64,000 nucleotides of DNA from Carboxylicivirga litoralis (GTDB lineage: Bacteria > Bacteroidota > Bacteroidia > Bacteroidales > Marinilabiliaceae): assembly GCF_025499605.1 (NCBI RefSeq), contig NZ_JAFMVC010000012.1:1-64000 (forward strand), written 5' to 3'. Below the pieces are notes generated by a model. That model was not told the origin of the DNA and searched no databases. It was given only the letters and a program-made list of their open reading frames with translations. A program made the position numbers and the translations under genes. Shown here piece after piece: positions 55,524-64,000 of the stretch. Each line of letters starts with the position of its first letter. Within the stretch, counting starts at the first letter, position 1.

Positions 55524-56156
55524 ATGAGAACTATTGTAATTATTCTAAGCCTATGCACAGCACAATTGATGCACGCCAACGATTATCAAAAAGCTATGAA
55601 AGAAAACATCGAAAAACTGTTTAAAACCAACAATGTAGAAACTCTTAACACCATAGCTGCCAGTTTTAAACGCATTGCTGCAGTTGAAACAAGCGAATGG
55701 TTACCCGGCTATTATGCTGCCTACTCCTATGCCCGTTCAACTCATTTTATCTCTGAAAGTGATTCCATCCATGTTCAGTTGGATAAGGCACAAGCAGAAC
55801 TAAATGGGTTGCTGGAATCTAATCCTGACGAATCGGAGCTTTACGTCTTGCAAGCTTTCATCTACTCATTGCGTATTACCAACCCTATGAGCGGTTACAA
55901 GTATTCAAACCTATCGAATGAGGCTTTGAGCAAGGCCGAACAGCTTGATAGTAACAATCCGCGTGTATACTATTGCCGCGGCAATAACATTTACCACACA
56001 CCTAAAATGTTTGGTGGTGGCCAACAAAAAGCCTTGCCCTTATTCGAAAAGGCCGCTGAATTATTCACGAATAATAAAAATGATAATCCATTATGGCCAA
56101 GCTGGGGAAGCTACCACAATAATCAAATGCTGGCCAAATGCAAAGAGACAAAGTAA
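55524..56156 (+). CDS. exported TPR-like protein paired with TonB receptor
   Basis: A 210-residue protein. A signal peptide (MRTIVIILSLCTAQLMHA) is followed by helical repeats resembling TPR: ESNPDESELYVLQAFIYSLR, AEQLDSNNPRVYYCRGNNIY and KALPLFEKAAELF. It lies 24 bp after the TonB receptor, so it may be a periplasmic accessory or binding protein for it. I do not recognise a named family. Confidence 0.75.
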   Translation: MRTIVIILSLCTAQLMHANDYQKAMKENIEKLFKTNNVETLNTIAASFKRIAAVETSEWLPGYYAAYSYARSTHFISESDSIHVQLDKAQAELNGLLESNPDESELYVLQAFIYSLRITNPMSGYKYSNLSNEALSKAEQLDSNNPRVYYCRGNNIYHTPKMFGGGQQKALPLFEKAAELFTNNKNDNPLWPSWGSYHNNQMLAKCKETK

Positions 56157-56166
56157 GAACATCATA

Positions 56167-56208
56167 CTCAGCAGGCGACATTTTCAATGGCTATAGTCGC
56201 CAGCTGAG
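56167..56208. repeat. 13-bp inverted repeat after TPR-like gene
   Basis: CTCAGCAGGCGAC and GTCGCCAGCTGAG pair with one A-A mismatch around a 16-base loop, starting 11 bases after the stop. There is no T-run, so it is a stable 3' structure but not a classic terminator. Confidence 0.6.
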
Positions 56209-56225
56209 GCTAACTTAGGTGAGCG

Positions 56226-56260
56226 GTCTTCTGTCTTCTGTCTTCTGTCTTCCGTCTACT
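56226..56260. repeat. heptamer repeat, GTCTTCT type
   Basis: GTCTTCT three times, then GTCTTCC and GTCTACT, at exact 7-bp steps, ending 53 bp before the LytS-type kinase start. It is related in inverted orientation to the tract at 51641-51670. Confidence 0.8.
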
Positions 56261-56312
56261 ATTTACAATAATCATCCAACAATTACTATCTTAGAACTGA
56301 AAAACCTCAAAC

Positions 56313-57368
56313 ATGAGCATTTATAAAGACATCAACGGTCACAAACACAGTAAGCGCACCATTTTCTTTACATTTCTTTGGTTTGGATTAAGCTCCATTT
56401 TGATTGGAGTAATATTTATGGGCTTAGCTTGCCCCTCCTGCCTGTTAAGGCCAAAAGCGTTGTTCTACAACGGTGGATACAGCCTGTTACTTGGTTATAG
56501 CTTGTTTAGTTTTGGCTTCGTGTTCAATTGGTTGGAAAGCAAATATGTCGACTGGATTAAGTTTCCTGTTAAAAGCCTATTAATTGTTCTGCTTTCATCC
56601 ACAGTGTACTGTACAATTGCCATCATTGGTGTTAATTGGTTCTGGCATATTATTGTGCGCGATATTCCTTCCGATCGTTTCTGGGAGTATTTTGGAGCAA
56701 CCATGTGGATTGAGTTTGGTATCTTCTACTTTATTGCCTTATGGTTTTATGCCCGCTCATTTTTCATGGCCTGGCGCCAGGAAGTGGAAGACCGCGAAAA
56801 GCTAAAACGACAGGCTTTGCAATTACAGTACGAATCACTTAAAACTCAAGTGAACCCCCATTTTTTATTCAACAGCCTCAACGCCCTGACAACTTTAATC
56901 GAGATGGATGTTGCATCTGCTAAAACCTTCACCAATGAATTATCTGGTTTTTACCGTGATATTCTACAATTGAAGAACAAAGAAATCATCCCTTTAAAGG
57001 AGGAAATCAACATTGTTAAACGCTACATATATCTTCAAAAAATACGATTTGGCGACAGCTTCTCCTACCAGCTACCTGAAGACAGAGAGTCCGACCAAAT
57101 GGTTCTCCCCTTATCGTTGCAAATGCTTTGCGAAAATGTGTTTAAACACAATGTCATTTCAAGCAGTAAAAAACTTCACCTATCCATTGAGATATTAGAA
57201 AATGAAGTTCTGATGACTAATACGTATTATCCAAAAGTAAACAGTTCAGATTCGGGCATGGGATTAAAAAACCTAAATGAACGCATAAAATACCTGACCA
57301 ACAAAGAATTGACAATCATTCAATCTGACAAGCTATTCTCCATTCACCTACCCTTAATATCGTTGTAA
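56313..57368 (+). CDS. LytS/YehU-type sensor histidine kinase
   Basis: Sensor kinase of 351 residues of the His_kinase (PF06580) type. Four membrane segments (about 14-150) precede a coiled linker, then LKTQVNPHFLFNSLNAL with the phospho-acceptor His, and a reduced ATPase domain (LCENVFKHN as N-box, GMGLKNLNERI as G-box). The LytTR response-regulator gene follows with a 1-bp gap, giving a complete two-component pair. The heptamer tract upstream could influence its expression. Confidence 0.94.
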   Translation: MSIYKDINGHKHSKRTIFFTFLWFGLSSILIGVIFMGLACPSCLLRPKALFYNGGYSLLLGYSLFSFGFVFNWLESKYVDWIKFPVKSLLIVLLSSTVYCTIAIIGVNWFWHIIVRDIPSDRFWEYFGATMWIEFGIFYFIALWFYARSFFMAWRQEVEDREKLKRQALQLQYESLKTQVNPHFLFNSLNALTTLIEMDVASAKTFTNELSGFYRDILQLKNKEIIPLKEEINIVKRYIYLQKIRFGDSFSYQLPEDRESDQMVLPLSLQMLCENVFKHNVISSSKKLHLSIEILENEVLMTNTYYPKVNSSDSGMGLKNLNERIKYLTNKELTIIQSDKLFSIHLPLISL

Positions 57369-57369
57369 C

Positions 57370-58137
57370 ATGCGCCTATTAGTAATAGAAGACGAACACT
57401 TGGCAGCCAAACGCTTAATTCAGATGGTGAGCCACCTGTATCCAGAGACCAAGGTATGCGCCGTTTGCGATAGTGTTGAACAAGCTGTAGAATGGATTAA
57501 GACCAATCCGGAACCCGACTTTGCTTTTTTCGATATTCAACTGGGCGATGGCATCAGCTTCGAAATATTTGAGCAGTGTACAGTTAATTTCCCCATCATT
57601 TTCACCACCGCTTACGACCAATATGCCATTCAGGCTTTTAAAGTGAATAGCCTCGACTATCTGCTTAAGCCCATCGATGAGCAAGAACTTAAACGAGCGG
57701 TTGATAAGTTCATCAATCAGCAGCAAGCCGATTTATCGAGCATTAACAAAGCCATTGAGCAAGCCAAAGAATTGCTGCAACAACAAAATTATAAGAATCG
57801 CTTTTTAATAAAGGTGGGCGAACATCTGCGGATGATTGAAACCACAGATATCAGCTTTTTCTACAGTGAAGATAAATCAACCTTTATCAGAACCACGAGC
57901 GGCAGCAGTTATGCATTGGACCAAAGCCTGGAACACTACGAAATACAGGTGAATCCTGCCGATTTTTACCGTATCAGCCGCAAGTATATTATCAAACTAT
58001 CGGCCATCACAGACATGATAAGCTACAGTAATTCACGCCTGAAGCTTAAGCTGAACGGTATGGATAATAACGATGAAATAATTGTGAGTCGTGAGCGGGT
58101 TAAAAGCTTTAAAACATGGTTAGAAGGCGAACTATAA
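57370..58137 (+). CDS. LytTR family response regulator
   Basis: A 255-residue regulator. The receiver domain (about 1-120) has acidic pocket EDEH and phospho-acceptor Asp in AFFDIQLGDG, followed by TAYDQYAIQAF and YLLKPID. A linker helix precedes a LytTR DNA-binding domain (about 150-250, IRTTSGSSYALDQSLEHYE, FYRISRKYII). It is partner of the kinase encoded immediately upstream. Targets are unknown; the adjacent TonB receptor pair is one candidate. Confidence 0.96.
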   Translation: MRLLVIEDEHLAAKRLIQMVSHLYPETKVCAVCDSVEQAVEWIKTNPEPDFAFFDIQLGDGISFEIFEQCTVNFPIIFTTAYDQYAIQAFKVNSLDYLLKPIDEQELKRAVDKFINQQQADLSSINKAIEQAKELLQQQNYKNRFLIKVGEHLRMIETTDISFFYSEDKSTFIRTTSGSSYALDQSLEHYEIQVNPADFYRISRKYIIKLSAITDMISYSNSRLKLKLNGMDNNDEIIVSRERVKSFKTWLEGEL

Positions 58138-58142
58138 AAAGG

Positions 58143-58166
58143 AAGGGGAACCAATGTTCCCCTTTT
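58143..58166 (+). terminator. terminator of two-component operon
   Basis: AAGGGGAAC pairs with GTTCCCCTT around a short loop and ends in TTTT, 5 bases after the LytTR stop. Confidence 0.85.
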
Positions 58167-58299
58167 AACCCTTAAAAAACTAACCCTAAAAACAAGTGGT
58201 AAACCAACTTGTTTGCTTTAAATATTGTATAATAATTTTTCCCCTTATTATTAAGACAAATATAAGTATTTGTTTGAAATATAATCAGTCGAATTTGTT

Positions 58300-58812
58300 T
58301 TATTTAGTAACCTTATTCTGTCTGAACCATTCAAATAGACAAACGGCGGCAGCATGCGACACATTCATTGATTTAATGGCGCCCGGCATGGGAATATAAA
58401 CAGCTGCGTCACATTTACCAAGTACCTCCTGTGACACACCATATTTCTCATTGCCTAAAACAATAGCCAGTTTATGAGGCAACACACATTCATAAATACC
58501 TTTAGCGCCTTCGACTGTTTCTAAAGCCACCAATTGAAAACCTTCTGGTATGGTAAATGAATCAGCTGATTGCCACTCCACCTTCACATGACCAATAGCC
58601 GCACCGGCTGTTTTCTTTACTTTGCTTTCTCGACAAGCTTCACTGCCCAACACAATTACTTTCGAGGCATTAACGTTGGCTGCAAGTCGAATAATACTAC
58701 CAATATTTTCAGGCGTTGAAAAGTTATCAGTGATGATAATAACATCACTTCCTTCCTGCGAGCGGCTTTTATTGGCTTCGTTAAAAAAGTATTTTGAATG
58801 TGTTTCCGGCAT
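58300..58812 (-). CDS. TrmH family RNA methyltransferase (SpoU)
   Basis: Knotted SPOUT methyltransferase of 170 residues acting on tRNA or rRNA 2'-O-ribose. Motif 1 region DNFSTPENIGSIIRLAANV, motif 2 VLGNEKYGVSQEV and motif 3 IPMPGAIKSMNVSHAAAV are all present. It is a short form without an N-terminal extension. Its ATG follows directly on the stop of the CCA-adding enzyme gene, so the two are translationally linked and both modify RNA. Confidence 0.92.
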   Translation of the reverse strand: MPETHSKYFFNEANKSRSQEGSDVIIITDNFSTPENIGSIIRLAANVNASKVIVLGSEACRESKVKKTAGAAIGHVKVEWQSADSFTIPEGFQLVALETVEGAKGIYECVLPHKLAIVLGNEKYGVSQEVLGKCDAAVYIPMPGAIKSMNVSHAAAVCLFEWFRQNKVTK

Positions 58813-60243
58813 TTATTTAGCACGTTTTAAGCCCATCTCCTCACCTTTTTTCAACATCAACTCAAAGGCCTCGTCGTAATTATTACCAATTTCTCCCTCC
58901 AGAATCGCTTCTTTAATAATAGCTTTGAGGTCGCCTATTTCCTTACATGGCTGAAGATTGAAAGTCTTCATAATCACCTCGCCGGTTACAGGAGGTTGAA
59001 AATTACGAATATGATCCTTCTCCTCTATTTCTTTCAACTTTTGACGAACCACCTTAAAATTGCGCATGTAACGTTTCACCTTGGCTTCATTCTTCGAGGT
59101 GATATCCGCTTCGCACAAAGTCATCAAATCATCAATGTCATCGCCTGCTTCGAACAATAAACGGCGCACAGCCGAATCACTCACCACATCTTCGCTTAAT
59201 ACAATGGGTCGCATGTGCAGGCCAACCATCTTCTGAACGTATTTCATCTTTTCGTTGAGAGGTAATTTCATTCGCCCAAAAATCTTTGGTATCATCTTCT
59301 GACCAATGAAATTATGGTTGTGAAAGGTCCATCCCAGCTTTTTATCGTAACGTTTGGTGCGTGGTTTGGCAATATCGTGCAAAATAGCCGACCAGCGTAA
59401 CCACAGGTTATCAGTATTAGGTACGATGCGATCCAACACTTCCAGTGTATGATAGAAATTATCTTTATGCGCTCTCCCATCCACCTTCTCCACGCCTTTC
59501 ATGGCCTGAAACTCCGGAAAAATGATTTGCAACAAACCGGTCAACTCCAACAGCTTAAAACCAATAGAAGGACGCTCTGCCATCACAATTTTATTGAGTT
59601 CATCGGCAATGCGCTCGCCCGATACAATTTCGATACGGTCTTTTTGAGCCTTAATGCCCTCAAACGTCTTTTCTTCTATGCGGAAATTCAATTGCGTGGC
59701 AAAACGGATAGCACGCATCATGCGCAAGGGGTCATCGGAGAAAGTGATGCCTGGCTCCAAGGGAGTACGAATAATTCCTTTTTCCATATCCTCCATGCCA
59801 TTAAACGGATCGACCAACTCACCATAGTTGTCTTTACTCAAACTTAAAGCCAAGGCATTAATCGTGAAATCCCTTCTGTTTTGGTCATCTTCCAGCGTCC
59901 CGTCTTCCACAATAGGTTTGCGCGAATTACGCTGATACGATTCTTTACGTGCGCCTACAAACTCAACTTCCAAATCGCGGTAACGCAACATGGCAGTTCC
60001 AAAGTTTTTAAACACATTTAATCGCAAGCCACCTAATCGTTTAGCTACCTGCTCTGCTAACTCAATGCCACTACCCAACACCACCACATCAATATCCTTC
60101 GATGGACGATTCAGGTACAAATCACGAACAAAACCACCAATGACAAATGCTGGCTTGTTCATCTCATCACATATATCTCGAATTGTATGAAAAACAGGGT
60201 GCTTCAGACTTTTTTCCACCCTCTGTTGTGCTTCTTGTATCAT
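58813..60243 (-). CDS. cca: CCA tRNA nucleotidyltransferase
   Basis: Polymerase-beta-type nucleotidyltransferase that builds or repairs the tRNA CCA end. It has [20 protein letters not shown] (about 36-55, with catalytic D-x-D), a neck/RNA-binding region about 150-260, and a C-terminal HD-like domain with [13 protein letters not shown] (about 289-301). Its 476 residues match the class II bacterial enzymes with an HD domain. A poly(A) polymerase cannot be excluded by sequence alone. Upstream of trmH-type gene with no gap. Confidence 0.93.
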   Translation of the reverse strand: MIQEAQQRVEKSLKHPVFHTIRDICDEMNKPAFVIGGFVRDLYLNRPSKDIDVVVLGSGIELAEQVAKRLGGLRLNVFKNFGTAMLRYRDLEVEFVGARKESYQRNSRKPIVEDGTLEDDQNRRDFTINALALSLSKDNYGELVDPFNGMEDMEKGIIRTPLEPGITFSDDPLRMMRAIRFATQLNFRIEEKTFEGIKAQKDRIEIVSGERIADELNKIVMAERPSIGFKLLELTGLLQIIFPEFQAMKGVEKVDGRAHKDNFYHTLEVLDRIVPNTDNLWLRWSAILHDIAKPRTKRYDKKLGWTFHNHNFIGQKMIPKIFGRMKLPLNEKMKYVQKMVGLHMRPIVLSEDVVSDSAVRRLLFEAGDDIDDLMTLCEADITSKNEAKVKRYMRNFKVVRQKLKEIEEKDHIRNFQPPVTGEVIMKTFNLQPCKEIGDLKAIIKEAILEGEIGNNYDEAFELMLKKGEEMGLKRAK

Positions 60244-60251
60244 ATTGCTGA

Positions 60252-60259
60252 CAAAATTA
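60252..60259 (-). promoter_or_regulatory. -7 box of cca
   Basis: The minus strand reads TAATTTTG (TAnnTTTG consensus), only 8 bases before the cca start, implying a nearly leaderless message if used. Confidence 0.35.
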
Positions 60260-60363
60260 CAATAATATTATGGCATTTTGACCATTTTTGGCATATATAG
60301 CTTTTGGCACAGTTGTTGAAATATCGACACATATACATTTCTAGATATTTGGAAATATTTTAT

Positions 60364-60371
60364 TACATTTG
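60364..60371 (+). promoter_or_regulatory. -7 box of thioredoxin gene
   Basis: TACATTTG matches TAnnTTTG, 28 bases before the thioredoxin ATG at 60400. A TTTG at 60348-60351 is too close to serve as -33. Confidence 0.4.
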
Positions 60372-60399
60372 CAGTATTCACAATAAAAAAATAGAAATC

Positions 60400-60759
60400 A
60401 TGGTACAACATTTAACCAACGAAACATTTAAAGAAAAAGTTTTTAATTACGCTGATAGTAAGGAATGGAAATTTGAAGGCAATAAGCCAGCCATTATTGA
60501 TTTTTACGCTGACTGGTGTGGTCCTTGTAAAATGGTGGCCCCAATATTAGAAGAATTAGCAACAGAGTTTGATGGTAAAATCGACATCTATAAAGTCGAC
60601 ACTGAAGCAGAACGTGAGCTAGCGGGAGCATTTGGTATTCAAAGCATTCCGTCAATCCTTTTCATTCCGCAAGATGGTCAGCCTCAGATGGCACAAGGTG
60701 CTTTACCAAAAGATACGTTTATCCGTGCCTTTAAAGATGTATTGAAGGTTGAAAAGTAA
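60400..60759 (+). CDS. thioredoxin
   Basis: Cytoplasmic thioredoxin of 119 residues with active site DWCGPCKM (about residues 38-45), cis-proline QSIPSILFI and the family YKVDTEAERELA stretch. It lacks a signal peptide. The ATG at 60400 is chosen because the longer frame from 60304 would translate through the promoter. The gene 124 bp downstream is a close paralogue with an added N-terminal export or anchor segment, sharing FKEKVFNY and FYADWCGPCKM. Confidence 0.96.
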   Translation: MVQHLTNETFKEKVFNYADSKEWKFEGNKPAIIDFYADWCGPCKMVAPILEELATEFDGKIDIYKVDTEAERELAGAFGIQSIPSILFIPQDGQPQMAQGALPKDTFIRAFKDVLKVEK

Positions 60760-60882
60760 ACGCTTCGTTTGAACTTCACTAAAATTCAGCTTTAAACTGT
60801 TAAAGCCGTGTTAAATCGTTTAAAGAAGTAAACTATTGAGCTAAAAACAGAGTTTAATTGAAACAAAGTAATGATTAGAGAT

Positions 60883-61350
60883 ATGAAGAAGATATTATTT
60901 GTATTGGGTGGCTTAGTCCTGTTAATTGGAAGTGGTTTTCAACTTTACAATTCAGCGACTGATGACGCCAAACATAGTGAAGGTGAAAACTCTGTTATTT
61001 ATCTTGACGCAGCCAGTTTTAAAGAAAAAGTATTCAACTACGAGACCAATAAGGAATGGAAATACGAAGGTGAAGTGCCGGCTATTTTAGATTTCTATGC
61101 CGACTGGTGTGGACCGTGTAAAATGCTATCACCTGTGTTAGATAAAATTCAGAAAGAATACGATGGTAAGGTGCAGATTTATAAAATCAATACCGACAAG
61201 CAGAAAGAATTAGCAGCCACATTTGGCATCCGAAGTCTGCCAACCATTGTTTTTGTTCCTTTGAATGGTGAACCACAAGCGGCGATGGGCTATCGCTCGA
61301 AAAATGATTTAGAAACAATGATTACCGAAATATTACAAGTCGAGAAGTAA
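60883..61350 (+). CDS. exported or membrane-anchored thioredoxin
   Basis: A 155-residue thioredoxin. A hydrophobic N-terminal segment (about 2-22, KKILFVLGGLVLLIGSGF) directs it to the envelope. A thioredoxin domain follows, with DWCGPCKM, RSLPTIVFVPLNG and YKINTDKQKELAATF. It is very similar to the thioredoxin encoded just upstream, which suggests tandem duplication followed by change of location. The ATG at 60883 is preferred over one four codons earlier. Its terminator follows at 61375. Confidence 0.9.
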   Translation: MKKILFVLGGLVLLIGSGFQLYNSATDDAKHSEGENSVIYLDAASFKEKVFNYETNKEWKYEGEVPAILDFYADWCGPCKMLSPVLDKIQKEYDGKVQIYKINTDKQKELAATFGIRSLPTIVFVPLNGEPQAAMGYRSKNDLETMITEILQVEK

Positions 61351-61374
61351 CACTTGAGATTAGATTATGATTTG

Positions 61375-61404
61375 AAAGCCGAAGAACATTTCTTCGGCTT
61401 TTCT
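61375..61404 (+). terminator. terminator after thioredoxin pair
   Basis: AAAGCCGAAGAA pairs with TTCTTCGGCTTT around a short loop and ends in T residues, 25 bases after the stop. Confidence 0.88.
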
Positions 61405-61449
61405 TTGTTTAAAAGGTTTATTTTCGTTTACCTTTGAGCCATTAATTAT

Positions 61450-61522
61450 TCGGGGTGCCTTAATATACAGGCTGAGATTACACCCATTGAACCTGATGCA
61501 GGTAATGCTGTCGCAGGGATAT
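61450..61522 (+). ncRNA. TPP (thiamine pyrophosphate) riboswitch
   Basis: Contains the THI-element signatures in order: CGGGGTGCC, GGCTGAGATTACACCC, AACCTGATGCAGGTAATG and CGCAGGGA. It lies 41 bases before thiS and so controls thiamine-synthesis genes in response to TPP. No T-run hairpin follows before thiS, so translational control is more likely than termination. Confidence 0.96.
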
Positions 61523-61562
61523 GAATGACTCTCCATCGGCTTCCCGTACAATTTATAAGACA

Positions 61563-61766
61563 ATGAACATCTTAATAAATGGGCAAGCTACTGACATGCC
61601 CGACAATTCTACAATCACCAGTGTGTTGCAGCACATTGAACAACACCATACTGGTGGTATAGCCGTGGCAATTAACGACATGGTCGTTCCTAAAAGCCAA
61701 TGGAGCGATTCGCAAATTAGCGACGGCGACAAAGTTCTGATTATTAAAGCCAGCCAGGGCGGCTAA
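61563..61766 (+). CDS. thiS: sulfur carrier protein ThiS
   Basis: A 67-residue ubiquitin-like sulfur carrier ending in the required Gly-Gly (ASQGG), where the thiocarboxylate forms for thiazole synthesis. The ATG at 61563 gives [12 protein letters not shown], the family start; an upstream in-frame ATG at 61521 lies inside the riboswitch. It is the first gene of the thiS-thiC-thiE operon under the TPP riboswitch. Confidence 0.95.
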   Translation: MNILINGQATDMPDNSTITSVLQHIEQHHTGGIAVAINDMVVPKSQWSDSQISDGDKVLIIKASQGG

Positions 61767-63602
<1,836 letters not shown>

Positions 63603-63643
63603 CGAATAACACTTATTTTTGTGCTAGATTAAAACTAAACTTT

Positions 63644-64000
63644 ATGAAGCCAATTGTAATTTGTTATCCAACGCAACTTGACAAAGAAGTTGAAGCCATT
63701 AACGCCTTGTTTGAAGCTGGTTTAGAAGTGCTGCATGTACGTAAACCAGCTTACAGCGAAGCGGATATGATTGCTTTTATTGATTCAATAGATGCAAAAT
63801 ATCACGATAAGGTTGCTCTTCACAGCAACCTGCATTTAGTTGAATTAAAAGGTTTGCGCGGTGTGCATTTCACATCATACAATCGCCATTTAATCGACGA
63901 TTACAGTGATAAAGCATTACCAAAGAGTATTTCAGTTCACTCTATGAGCGAATTGATTAACCTAAGCGAATCATTTAACTACGCTTTGTTAAGCCCGGTG
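63644..64000 (+). CDS. thiE: thiamine phosphate synthase, N-terminal part (cut by window end)
   Basis: The frame opens at ATG 63644 and runs 119 codons to the window edge without a stop. The product begins with a TIM-barrel-type start (PIVICYPTQLDKEVEAINAL), then EAGLEVLHVRKPAYSEADM, KVALHSNLHL and GVHFTSYNRH, and is similar in layout to Bacteroidota thiamine phosphate synthases. The position after thiS and thiC supports it. Thiamine phosphate synthase joins the pyrimidine and thiazole moieties. Confidence 0.82.
   Translation, partial: MKPIVICYPTQLDKEVEAINALFEAGLEVLHVRKPAYSEADMIAFIDSIDAKYHDKVALHSNLHLVELKGLRGVHFTSYNRHLIDDYSDKALPKSISVHSMSELINLSESFNYALLSPV

Noticed and set aside
60304-60399. 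N-terminal extension of the thioredoxin
   Set aside because: Would translate through the -7 box; the conserved domain begins at 60400.

Overview
The window comes from a member of the Bacteroidota, most likely a marine or anoxic-sediment type in or near the Bacteroidales/Marinilabiliales; the placement below phylum is an inference. The phylum call rests on an ECF sigma / FecR / SusC / SusD locus, DUF5686, DUF1599, BT_3928-type and LytTR genes, SusC-type TonB receptors, TAnnTTTG-type -7 promoter boxes, few strong Shine-Dalgarno sequences, and a moderately AT-rich base composition. I see no phage, plasmid, transposase, CRISPR, rRNA or tRNA gene. This is mostly core chromosome, with one nutrient-uptake locus at the left.

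Layout. 1-10566: a cell-surface-signalling nutrient locus (sigma, FecR anti-sigma, SusC with STN domain, SusD lipoprotein) followed by two exported thioredoxin-fold proteins. 10567-11530: a small cysteine-rich protein, a UUCG terminator and a 21-bp-period repeat array. 11531-24258: mnmE, arginine decarboxylase plus agmatinase (putrescine synthesis), DUF2721, HAD hydrolase, serine hydrolase, eIF1/SUI1-like factor, DUF5686 outer-membrane protein, PAP2 phosphatase, EamA transporter and NhaA. 24270-26669: a compact set probably linked to amino-sugar recycling (MurU-like nucleotidyltransferase, small Cys protein, sugar-kinase/RapZ-C fusion) preceded by nine perfect heptanucleotide repeats. 26683-35000: DUF554, ornithine aminotransferase, DsrE, two small unknowns, an LTA-synthase-like sulfatase-fold protein and argS. 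35180-42856: a sensor kinase, TonB-C protein, PLD nuclease, the DUF1599-BT_3928-tpiA cluster and DUF418. 42910-46407: a KefF/KefC-like potassium efflux pair and an exported superoxide dismutase. 46576-52587: PD40 protein, exonuclease, FAH protein, a LemA/TPM/TPM cluster and an SDR. 52588-58137: a 20-copy 21-bp repeat array, a TonB receptor with a TPR-like partner, and a LytS/LytTR two-component pair. 58300-64000: TrmH-family methylase, CCA-type nucleotidyltransferase, a cytoplasmic and an exported/anchored thioredoxin, and a TPP-riboswitch-controlled thiS-thiC-thiE operon cut by the window end.

The most unusual signal is not a gene. Many intergenic gaps carry tandem repeats with a period of exactly 7 bp, or of 21 bp (three times 7). 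They differ in sequence, but the period is kept without indels across hundreds of bases. The longest (52769-53213) has 20 units with a 105-bp higher-order structure and one visible unit-deletion event. Heptamer tracts also lie just upstream of the kinase/RapZ fusion and of the LytS-type kinase, where slippage could change expression.
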